Under the pieces are notes generated by a model, which saw only the letters and a program-made list of their open reading frames with translations, ran no database searches and had not been told where the DNA came from. Positions 1 to 6,300 of a stretch of 6,596 nucleotides of DNA are shown piece after piece (positions within the stretch are counted from its first letter, which is position 1; the number at the start of each line of letters is the position of its first letter). Source of the DNA: an uncultured Coriobacteriaceae bacterium (lineage in GTDB: Bacteria; Actinomycetota; Coriobacteriia; Coriobacteriales; Eggerthellaceae); NCBI GenBank assembly GCA_902796815.1, contig CADBQL010000247.1:1-6596 (forward strand). Reading direction: 5' to 3'. The translations under genes were made by a program, and so were the position numbers.

Positions 1-91
1 ACCTGGTTTTGCTATTCAGGTCGAATCGACCTTCAGGATCGATTTCGCCACCTTGTCCGAAGAAATGCTTGAGCAGCGTGTTCGAGGGCAT
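1..91 (-). CDS. N-terminal fragment of unrecognised protein, possibly AarF/ABC1/UbiB family
   Basis: An ATG at 91-89 opens a frame that stays open to the window edge, giving 30 residues beginning MPSNTLLKHFFG and continuing with a GGEIDPEGRFDLN stretch. Only this short N-terminus is visible, so no catalytic motif can be checked. The start lies 9 nt after the stop codon of the phasin-like gene on the same strand. No strong Shine-Dalgarno sequence precedes it (only a weak AAGG about 15 nt upstream), which suggests translational coupling. The N-terminus and its place behind a phasin-like gene remind me of AarF/ABC1/UbiB atypical kinases in Coriobacteriia. That is recollection rather than a motif match, and the product name is tentative; the reading frame itself is well supported by context. 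Confidence 0.5.
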   Translation of the reverse strand, partial: MPSNTLLKHFFGQGGEIDPEGRFDLNSKTR

Positions 92-100
92 GGTGAAACG

Positions 101-571
101 TTATGCCTTATCGTTAGTCACTTCAGCGACAACTTCTTCGACGACCTCCTGAGCGGCTTGGACAACCTCATCCGCAGCTTTTACGGCCCCGTCAACGACG
201 TCTTCGATAGCTTCGACTTCGGCCTGAACGGCCTCGGCAACCGTGCCGCTCGCTGCTTCGGCTTGTTCGGCGGCAGCCGCATCCGCTTCATTTTGCGCCT
301 TTGCGAACTCGGCAGCCTTGGCGGCGAACTCCTCGCGCTCGGCGGCGCTCATAGCCTTCATAGCCGCCTCGAGCGCACTTTCACGCACATTCTTCGTCGC
401 GCCATCGGCCTTGCGGCGCAGTTCTTCGTTAAGCTCGCGCCCCTGGTCAAGTGTGATTTCGCCCTTGTCGACGAGCTGGTCGATCAGCTCCTTGCCCTTT
501 TCGCCCGTATAGGCTAACGCACCAATGCCTGCCAAGAAAATGTTTTTGAATCCATCGCCGATGTTCGTCAT
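101..571 (-). CDS. Phasin-like protein (PhaF/COG3937-type), 156 aa
   Basis: The protein starts MTNIGDGFKNIFLAGIGALA. Residues 1-55 contain a short hydrophobic amphipathic stretch (about 9-20) followed by a charged helix with GEKGKELIDQLVDKGEIT and RELNEELRRKA, the pattern of phasin-family proteins annotated as polyhydroxyalkanoate synthesis regulators. The rest, to residue 156, is strongly Ala/Glu/Val-rich and predicted helical or coiled-coil, ending in repeated EVV/AEV patterns. Phasins coat storage granules or act as small helical scaffolds. No PHA synthase is visible here, so a granule role is not shown. I chose the ATG at 571 over an in-frame TTG at 613 because a GGAGG lies 5 nt before it (577-581) and the family resemblance begins there. 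It is probably the first gene of an operon with the gene starting at 91. Confidence 0.72.
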   Translation of the reverse strand: MTNIGDGFKNIFLAGIGALAYTGEKGKELIDQLVDKGEITLDQGRELNEELRRKADGATKNVRESALEAAMKAMSAAEREEFAAKAAEFAKAQNEADAAAAEQAEAASGTVAEAVQAEVEAIEDVVDGAVKAADEVVQAAQEVVEEVVAEVTNDKA

Positions 572-576
572 GGCAT

Positions 577-581
577 CCTCC
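577..581 (-). promoter_or_regulatory. Ribosome binding site deciding the phasin-like start
   Basis: Minus-strand GGAGG is followed by a 5-nt spacer (ATGCC) and the ATG at 571-569. This spacing is ideal, whereas neither the TTG at 613 nor the ATG at 583-581 has a comparable site. The site therefore shortens the longest possible open frame by 14 codons. Confidence 0.7.
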
Positions 582-633
582 ATACTCTCAAAAGAACCGT
601 TCAGCGCACTCAACGCATATCGCGGATAATCTT

Positions 634-662
634 ATAATGCCCGACAACGCCCACAATCGCAA
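634..662 (-). promoter_or_regulatory. Candidate sigma-70-type promoter of the phasin-like gene
   Basis: On the minus strand TTGCGA (662-657; 4 of 6 to the -35 consensus) is separated by 17 nt from CATTAT (639-634; 4 of 6 to the -10 consensus). An overlapping TATAAG (636-631) is a better -10 but has no good -35 at the right distance. A start point near 627 would give a leader of roughly 55 nt before the ATG at 571. This is pattern matching by eye only. Confidence 0.35.
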
Positions 663-733
663 TGGGCAATCCGAAACCATTTTGATACCAATTCAGTCAT
701 ACCCACAGCGTCCGCAGATTTGCCAAGCCTAGA

Positions 734-762
734 ATGAGTCATGCCCCAGGGGCGCGACTCAT
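734..762 (+). repeat. Palindromic repeat, copy 1 (29 bp)
   Basis: The unit begins ATGAGTC and ends GACTCAT, a perfect 7-bp inverted pair, with an inner GCCCC/GGGGC pair around a single central A. Bases 8-9 (AT) opposite GC break the palindrome and give it a direction. It can fold as a long stem with a short loop. There is no T-run after it and it sits between divergent genes, so it is not a terminator. It resembles REP-type or small MITE-like intergenic palindromes. Confidence 0.85.
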
Positions 763-784
763 CGCCATCTCGGGCGCGATCCGA

Positions 785-813
785 ATGAGTCATGCCCCTG
801 GGGCGCGACTCAT
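785..813 (+). repeat. Palindromic repeat, copy 2 (29 bp)
   Basis: This copy is identical to copy 1 except for the central base, T instead of A. It keeps the perfect ATGAGTC/GACTCAT ends, the GCCCC/GGGGC core and the same orientation. The homology extends 3 bp leftward, since both copies are preceded by GA or CGA. The start-to-start distance from copy 1 is 51 bp, with a 22-bp spacer containing CTCGGGCGCGAT. It ends 17 bp before the candidate -35 box of the ATP-grasp gene. Confidence 0.85.
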
Positions 814-830
814 TGATGGGACGCAGCTCA

Positions 831-859
831 TAGACGCGAGCCCACAAGGCGGCTAAAAT
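831..859 (+). promoter_or_regulatory. Candidate promoter of the ATP-grasp gene
   Basis: TAGACG (831-836; 4 of 6 to the -35 consensus) and TAAAAT (854-859; 5 of 6 to the -10 consensus) are separated by exactly 17 nt. Transcription would begin near 866, leaving a leader of about 78 nt before the ATG at 944. No operator other than the nearby palindrome (785-813) is apparent. Confidence 0.5.
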
Positions 860-943
860 ATTGTGACCAAAGGGAAGCCTTCCTTTTAACCGCATTTCCA
901 CTACGATGAGCGCCGAAACAAAGTCAGCAGAACGGGAGCAACC

Positions 944-2332
944 ATGACAAAGAATGCCCAGTACACAAATGAATACCTGGAAATCATGGACGCGCTTAAC
1001 GGCGACATCCCCGGGCGCGAAAACGCGTTCGCTTATATGGAAAACTCCACGGCTCTCGTCCACTACATCCAAGCCGAATCGTCGTTCGTGCCCCGGCTTT
1101 TTGACCGCGAAACATATGACAAGATGAAGTGGCTCACCGAAACATCGCACCGCATCTGCGAAAAGGTCATGCGCCGCTACTTGGACGACCCATCATATCG
1201 CGAATTGTTCGACTACGACGAGCGCCTGCGCGACCTCATCTTGATTCCGCAGCGCTACGACGCCCTGCTTCCGTTCGCACGCTTTGACGTATTCCTGAAC
1301 GAGGACGACCTGACGGGCGGTTTTTGCGAATGGAACGCCGACGGTTCGTCAGGCATGAACGAGGACCGGGAGCTCAACATTTCACTCGCCGCTTCGGCCA
1401 CGATGCGCGAGTTCGCATCCCGCCACCAACTTCAGACGTCCGACCTGTTCAATCCCTGGGTCGAAGAGTTCATCCGCATTTACCAGACGTTTGAGAACAA
1501 GGTAGAGCACCCCACGTTCGCCGTCGTCGACTTTATGGAAAACGCCGTCGTGGACGAGTTCCGCGTATATGCGCGCTACTTCGGCGAACATGGCTATCCA
1601 TGTCTGGTCGAAGACGTGCGCGACCTCGTATATGACGAGGTCAAGCGCGAGCTGCGCGACAAAAAGGGCCGTAAGATCGATGCGATTTGGCGCCGCTCGG
1701 TCACCAACGACGTGTTGAACAATTGGGAGGAAAGCCAACCCATGATCGCCGCCGTGCGCGACGGAGCCGTAGCGCTCATCGGGAGTTTCGCCGGGCATAT
1801 CGTGCACGACAAGCAGATTTTCGACGCAGTGTTCTGGCCTGAAACGCGCGAGATGCTCACTGAGGAGGAGCTGAAACTCGTCGACGAATACGTACCCAAG
1901 ACCAAATTCCTCGACGATGCGCATATCGACCTCAACGAGGTGCGCGCCAACAAGGACGCGTGGATCATCAAGCCGACCGACCAATACGGTGCTCATGACG
2001 TCTATGCAGGCCAAATGCAGACTCAAGAAGATTGGGAGGCCATCATCGAGCGCTTCGCGAATGGACGCGCCGGTGCGCCGTTCCTCGTGCAGACGTATCT
2101 AACGCCGTTCCGCACGGAGCTTTTGCCCATCTGCAATGACCTGCTCATCGCCGACGATGCCGATATCTCGCGTCAAACAGCTTTCTATAACAACATGCCT
2201 GGCCTCTACTCGTTCAACGGCACCTTCGGCGGCGTGTTTGCGCGCCTCGGTCCCAAGCCGATCATCAGCCAGCCGATGGGCGACCTCACCAGCGCCGTCA
2301 TCTGGGTCGATTGCGATTTGCAGGAGCGGTGA
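944..2332 (+). CDS. Circularly permuted ATP-grasp protein, glutathionylspermidine synthase-like, 462 aa
   Basis: The protein is predicted cytoplasmic, with no signal peptide or membrane segment. Residues 127-144 (FCEWNADGSSGMNEDREL) resemble the acidic/Asn metal- and substrate-binding block of circularly permuted ATP-grasp enzymes. Residues 340-356 (WIIKPTDQYGAHDVYAG) look like the ATP-binding lysine and glycine loop, with K343 the likely nucleotide contact. Residues 380-394 (FLVQTYLTPFRTELL) and 424-435 (FNGTFGGVFARL) continue the fold. Such enzymes activate a carboxylate as an acyl phosphate and join it to an amine; glutathionylspermidine synthase is the best known relative. The substrate here is unknown, and an amidase domain like that of bifunctional GspSA is absent. 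A GGGAG (934-938) lies 5 nt before the ATG. The gene is monocistronic as far as visible and convergent with the nitrilase-type gene. Confidence 0.7.
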   Translation: MTKNAQYTNEYLEIMDALNGDIPGRENAFAYMENSTALVHYIQAESSFVPRLFDRETYDKMKWLTETSHRICEKVMRRYLDDPSYRELFDYDERLRDLILIPQRYDALLPFARFDVFLNEDDLTGGFCEWNADGSSGMNEDRELNISLAASATMREFASRHQLQTSDLFNPWVEEFIRIYQTFENKVEHPTFAVVDFMENAVVDEFRVYARYFGEHGYPCLVEDVRDLVYDEVKRELRDKKGRKIDAIWRRSVTNDVLNNWEESQPMIAAVRDGAVALIGSFAGHIVHDKQIFDAVFWPETREMLTEEELKLVDEYVPKTKFLDDAHIDLNEVRANKDAWIIKPTDQYGAHDVYAGQMQTQEDWEAIIERFANGRAGAPFLVQTYLTPFRTELLPICNDLLIADDADISRQTAFYNNMPGLYSFNGTFGGVFARLGPKPIISQPMGDLTSAVIWVDCDLQER

Positions 2333-2366
2333 AAGACCGCCTGAATCGTCGCAATGTGAACAGCCA

Positions 2367-2385
2367 GCGGCATCCAACTTGCCGT
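2367..2385 (+). terminator. Weak candidate terminator between convergent genes
   Basis: CGGCA (2368-2372) pairs with TGCCG (2380-2384) across a 7-nt loop, with a G-T pair extending the stem, and a loosely T-rich stretch follows (2386-2400). A second short hairpin, GCGGT/ACCGC with a 5-nt loop (2326-2340), overlaps the stop codon of the ATP-grasp gene. Neither has a proper run of T residues. The convergent position is the main argument for termination here. Confidence 0.25.
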
Positions 2386-2414
2386 CAATCTTGTTGTCGT
2401 CATTAAACCCGGCC

Positions 2415-3236
2415 TTATTCCCCATAGACTTGGGGACGGCGATGGGCAAGCACGGGCATGGCTGCGCGAACGCGAGCGATGGCGTCTTGATCGATGTCAG
2501 CAACAACAAGCTCCTCGTCATAACCCGCGGCGGCAAGCTCTTCTCCGAGCGGGCCGAACACGCAACTGTGACCTGCATAATTGCGGTGCTCAGAGCCGAA
2601 ATCACGGTCGCAGCGCGAAAGGCCCGCGACGTAAAGCTCGTTCTCGATAGCGCGCGCCGCGAGCAGCGTGCGCCATTGGTCAACCTTGCGCGGCCCGTCA
2701 ACCCATGCCGACGAATATACGATGACATCGCAACCCGCAAGCGCCATCAAACGCGCCTGCTCGGGAAAACGCAGGTCATAGCATATGGCCACGCCAAACG
2801 TTCCGAACGGGGCCTCTACGGCGCGCAGCACCTCGCTGCCCGCAGACGTCTTATCTGACTCGCGCACGAAATCGGTATCAAAGCGATGGACTTTTCGATA
2901 CGCCGCACGCTGCACGCCTGCATCGTCGACCACGACCGCCGTGTTGAACGGGCATGCGCCTTCGGGCGCTTCAGCGCGCTCATTGGCGGTGTACACCATC
3001 CACATTCCAAACTTGGCAGCCAAAGCATTCATCGCCGTGCAGAACGGCCCGTCGAGCGGCTGAGCAGCTCGGGCAAAATCGTCCGCCAAAAGCTCAAAGG
3101 GCGTCATGAGCGATTCGGGAAAAACAAGCAGTTCAACACCCTTTTCAACCGCCTGCGCCGCCCATCGCTCAGCCATAGCGACCACGTTACCGTCCGCCGG
3201 ATGGCAGCATTGCGCAAGTCCGATCCTGAATCCCAT
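2415..3236 (-). CDS. Carbon-nitrogen hydrolase (nitrilase superfamily, Nit/omega-amidase-like), 273 aa
   Basis: This is a full-length single-domain nitrilase-fold hydrolase, predicted cytoplasmic. The three catalytic residues are visible: E41 in LLVFPES, K115 in YRKVHRFD and the nucleophile C152 in AICYDLRFPE. The downstream block QWRTLLAARAIENELYVAGL (about 188-207) is also typical. The family hydrolyses small amides through a cysteine thioester. The CYDLRFPE motif resembles the Nit1/Nit2 branch, whose known members act on deaminated glutathione or alpha-keto acid amides such as 2-oxoglutaramate, but the exact substrate is not decided by sequence. The start is secure: AGGAGG at 3247-3242 lies 5 nt before the ATG. 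No good promoter is seen in the 137-nt gap upstream, so it may be read through from the acyltransferase gene. It is convergent with the ATP-grasp gene, with 82 nt between the stop codons. Confidence 0.85.
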   Translation of the reverse strand: MGFRIGLAQCCHPADGNVVAMAERWAAQAVEKGVELLVFPESLMTPFELLADDFARAAQPLDGPFCTAMNALAAKFGMWMVYTANERAEAPEGACPFNTAVVVDDAGVQRAAYRKVHRFDTDFVRESDKTSAGSEVLRAVEAPFGTFGVAICYDLRFPEQARLMALAGCDVIVYSSAWVDGPRKVDQWRTLLAARAIENELYVAGLSRCDRDFGSEHRNYAGHSCVFGPLGEELAAAGYDEELVVADIDQDAIARVRAAMPVLAHRRPQVYGE

Positions 3237-3283
3237 GTCGGCCTCCTTTTCTCCAGCGATTTCAGGTGAATCCCACCCCTGTG

Positions 3284-3312
3284 ATGAGTTTTGCCCCTGG
3301 GGCGTGACTCAT
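3284..3312 (+). repeat. Palindromic repeat, copy 3 (29 bp)
   Basis: The unit begins ATGAGTT and ends GACTCAT, so its terminal inverted pair has one mismatch relative to copies 1 and 2. The core GCCCC-T-GGGGC is intact. Bases 8-9 are TT and bases 21-22 are GT. It has the same orientation as the other copies. It lies between the co-directional acyltransferase and nitrilase-type genes, 35 bp upstream of the latter's Shine-Dalgarno sequence. In a read-through transcript it would form a strong hairpin without a U-run. Confidence 0.8.
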
Positions 3313-3332
3313 TGCCCTGGGGCGCGGCCAAT
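3312..3332 (+). repeat. Degenerate core of the palindromic repeat
   Basis: TTGCCCTGGGGCGCG follows copy 3 immediately and keeps the recognisable core, but has lost the ATGAGTC-type left end. On the right the GACTCAT end is replaced by GCCAAT. It is most easily explained as a decayed or partially duplicated unit of the same family. Confidence 0.5.
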
Positions 3333-3349
3333 CCCGCAGGCCTGGCCCG

Positions 3350-3377
3350 ATGAGTTTCACCCTGGGGCGCGACTCAT
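3350..3377 (+). repeat. Palindromic repeat, copy 4 (28 bp), overlapping a stop codon
   Basis: It begins ATGAGTT and ends GACTCAT, with a core of ACCCTGGGGC that is one base shorter than the other copies. The left arm is less well paired than in copies 1 to 3. The orientation is again the same and the distance from the start of copy 3 is 66 bp. Its right end contains, on the minus strand, the TGA stop (3376-3374) of the acyltransferase-SGNH gene. Confidence 0.75.
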
Positions 3378-6300
3378 TGCCTGCTAAAAACATCCGCCTC
3401 GATGGCTTGCTGGATAAAGCTGATGTACGCTTTGGCGCCCACCTCGTTCAGGTGAATGCCATCTTCGTAGAAAAACTCGTCATGACCAGCCGAAAGCCCA
3501 TACCAATCCACAATCGACACGATATTTGGATGCCGCGACGGAGCGTTCGCGATGGCCTCGTTGGTCTGCGCTTCCCAATCGCGCGGGCAGCGGATGTTCA
3601 CGAGAATGACGCGCTTGCCCTCCGGCACCGTCGCGATCAGCTCGTCGATCTGCTCGTCGACGACGGCGTTGTTCGTACCCAAGCAGAATACCACGTACGT
3701 ACCTGCCAAATCCTCCGAGCAATAGTAGCCGTAAGGACTTTCCCAAATGTTGCGGTTGACGATAGCGTCGCTGTGCCCGTTCGGGAACGTTTTATAGAAC
3801 TCGTTTTCGCATCCAGCAGCAACGCTGTCACCAATGAGAACCGGATCGTACATAATGCCACCGCGGTCATTGAGATGCTCGGTGAGGAAAATCTCATCGT
3901 ACGCCTCCTGGTCGAGCTTGCGTTGCTCCTCCTTGAATGCTTTGTCGATTTCCTTATTTACTCGGATAACCGCCTTTTCGACGGTTCCGCGAAGCTCGCT
4001 GCGCGCCTTCTTGCGCTGCTTTTCGGTGAGCTGACCGGCCTTTTCCTCGACAGCGCTGCAGGCGGCTTCGACAGCGCCTGGCTTGGCTTCGCCCGCATCC
4101 GATTCACCTGAAGCCCCAGAGGCCTCCTCTGACTTCGGCGCGCTATCGGCCGAAGCGCTCGGTGCAGCTTGCTGAGACGCCGCACTCGACCCTGCGGATG
4201 CCTCAGCTCCAGCATTCAATCCGACTGCTTCGCTCGATTGCGAAGCGGCGTTCGACTTCGCCACGTCTTTCGATACAGCAGATGCTTCCGAGTCGGCCGA
4301 TTCGCTCGACTTCGACGACGAACCCGACTTGGAAGCAGCCTCGAACTCAGAAGACGCCTGCGAGGCGGCGCCAGACTTTTGAGCAGCATCTGCGCTCTCA
4401 GAAGCTTTCGACTCTTTTGAAACGCCTTTAGCGCCAGAGCTTTTTGCCGATGCATTCGATGGGCTTGCATCTGGAGACTGGCTCGATCCCGATGTCGATG
4501 ACGCTGCCGAGCTTGATTTGGACGCGCTTTCTGACGCAGCGGAGGAGGATGCTCGGTCATCCGCTGTGGTTAAAGAGGAAGGCGAGGCCGCCGCGGATGC
4601 CGATGTAAATGCCACCGCGGATGCCGATGCCGACGAAGACGCCTGCGATGAAGCGCCCGAACGAGCAGCATCCTTCGAAGACTTTTCCCCTGCCGCCGCG
4701 CTGTTAGATTGCGCTGCCCCATCGCTTTTTTGCGCCGCATCGCTTTGCGCTGCGGCATCGTTTTCCGCCGCCGCTGAACTTGCGCCGCTTGACGCAACGA
4801 GCGCAGCTGACCCGCTCGACGCCGAAACGCCATCCGACACTGCCGACCCGCTCGATGCAGGCGAAGAAGTCGCCTCGACACTCGATTGCGAAACGCTTCC
4901 GTCAGACGTCGAACGAGCGCTCAATTGCGAATCAGACCGCTCGCTTTCCTGGGCGTTGAGTGCAGCTTCCGCAGGTAATGTTGAGGACGCAGGAGGCACA
5001 GTAGCCAATGCCGCAATCGCCGCAACCGTCAAAGTCGAACACACGCCCGCTGTAGCAACAAAGCGCGCCTTGCGAGCTCCCGCAGACTGGCGATGCGTCG
5101 AGTTGGAATGTTTGACCGACGGCCGCGGCGTTTCGGATGCCGTCCTTTTGGCATGCGCAGCCCGTTTTGCAGAGAGGCCTTCTTCGCTCTTGCCGCGTGC
5201 ATGCAAGGGCACCTGGGAAACCGCCCGCGATACGTCATGCGCATCCTCTGCAAGCTCTCCACCTATTCTCGATTTTGTCGCATCCCGCAATCCTTGGCCA
5301 ACCTCGTCCTGCGCGACGACGTCAACGGTGCCCTGCGCTTGCATAGCACCCTGCTCAACAGCGCCAGCTGAACGCTGTGCGCCCGCAGCAACACCCTGCG
5401 CGCCCGCGGCACGCTGGGCTTTCCGCGCGCGCCACCACGCGCCCAATGCACCCGCCCGAATAGGTGCCTCAACGAACCGGTAAGACAGATCCGAAACCGC
5501 GATGATTATCACCAGCTGCGCTAAGCGAACCCACCAGGGAATCTGAATGGTGGAGGTCATAGATGCCGTCGTGAGGATAATCGGATAATGCCACAAATAC
5601 ATGCCGTAGCTTCGCTTTCCGATCCACACGAACGGCTCGAGCTGCAGCAGGCGCGCCATCCACGTGTTCGGCACAACGAGCACAGCGATGAGCACGGCCG
5701 TGAGCACCGAGACGAGCACGATGCCGCCGTAATACGGAAACGCCGTATAGCTGTTCGTCAACGCGATGATGGCAACGAGCGCCACGAGCGCCACTGTGCC
5801 GACCACGTTGAACGCGAGCCGCCGTCCCGCACTACGACTTTGCAGCCGACGCCGACCGAAGATGGTCGAAGGCCATACGAACGCAAGCAACGCGCCGATG
5901 AGCAGGCTCACGGCACGCGTATCGGTGCCGTAGTAAATACGGCTCGGATCTGCGAGAGGATCATATAACACGGCCATTTCGACACCAGACGCGATTGCAA
6001 AAACAGCAATCACAACTGCGATGGCCTTCTTTGGAACACGCAGTTTGAACAGCGCCAACAGCACGAGCGGCATCACGATGTAGAACTGCTCCTCGATCGC
6101 GAGGCTCCAGAAATGCGTGAACGGCGAAGGCGCGGAAGCCGCTTCAAAGTACGAAACGTCCCTGAATACCTGCCACCAGTTGTTGTAGAAAAGAAGCGAC
6201 GGTATGAGATCAGCACGCGCCTTGTTGAAAAGCGACGGGCTGAACAGAGCGCATAACACGAGCGTCCCTGCAATAGCGAGCAAAACCGCCGGCACGATAC

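Larger units (their letters stand above)
572..943. other. Divergent intergenic region with two palindromic repeats and no gene
   Basis: This 372-nt stretch separates the phasin-like gene (minus) from the ATP-grasp gene (plus). It contains the candidate promoter and ribosome binding site for the left gene, a possible degenerate repeat half-site at 691-707, two 29-bp palindromes (734-762 and 785-813), and the candidate promoter for the right gene (831-859). Open frames crossing it lack convincing protein character; one simply translates the palindromes. Confidence 0.7.

Noticed and set aside
53..517. Plus-strand open frame of 154 codons
   Set aside because: It is antisense to the phasin-like gene, lacks a ribosome site and has no recognisable domain.
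633..638. Plus-strand TATAAT as a promoter for the ATP-grasp gene
   Set aside because: There is no matching -35 box at a suitable distance, and a better-spaced pair lies closer to the gene at 831-859.
734..813. CRISPR array
   Set aside because: There are only two units per site, each unit is a full palindrome, the two spacers differ in length (22 and 37 bp) and no cas gene is present.
632..1150. Minus-strand open frame of 172 codons
   Set aside because: It overlaps the well-supported ATP-grasp start, runs through both palindromes (giving repetitive ESRPRGMTHS-like peptide) and has no good ribosome site or domain.
2136..2858. Plus-strand open frame of 240 codons
   Set aside because: It overlaps the end of the ATP-grasp gene and the antisense of the nitrilase-type gene; its residues look like an off-frame translation.
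3284..3377. Rho-independent terminators formed by the palindromes
   Set aside because: The stems are strong but no T-run follows on either strand, and copies of the same motif lie between divergent genes where termination is not expected.
3350..4111. Plus-strand open frame of 253 codons
   Set aside because: It lies antisense to the SGNH domain, whose catalytic motifs are intact on the minus strand, and its own product shows no family pattern.
4067..4993. Frameshift or assembly error in the low-complexity stretch
   Set aside because: The frame stays open across the whole linker and the downstream SGNH motifs are intact in the same frame as the acyltransferase domain.
4518..5483. Plus-strand open frame of 321 codons rich in Ala, Asp and Glu
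   Set aside because: It is the antisense reading of the Ser/Ala-rich linker and basic loop of the acyltransferase-SGNH gene; its composition is explained by that gene.
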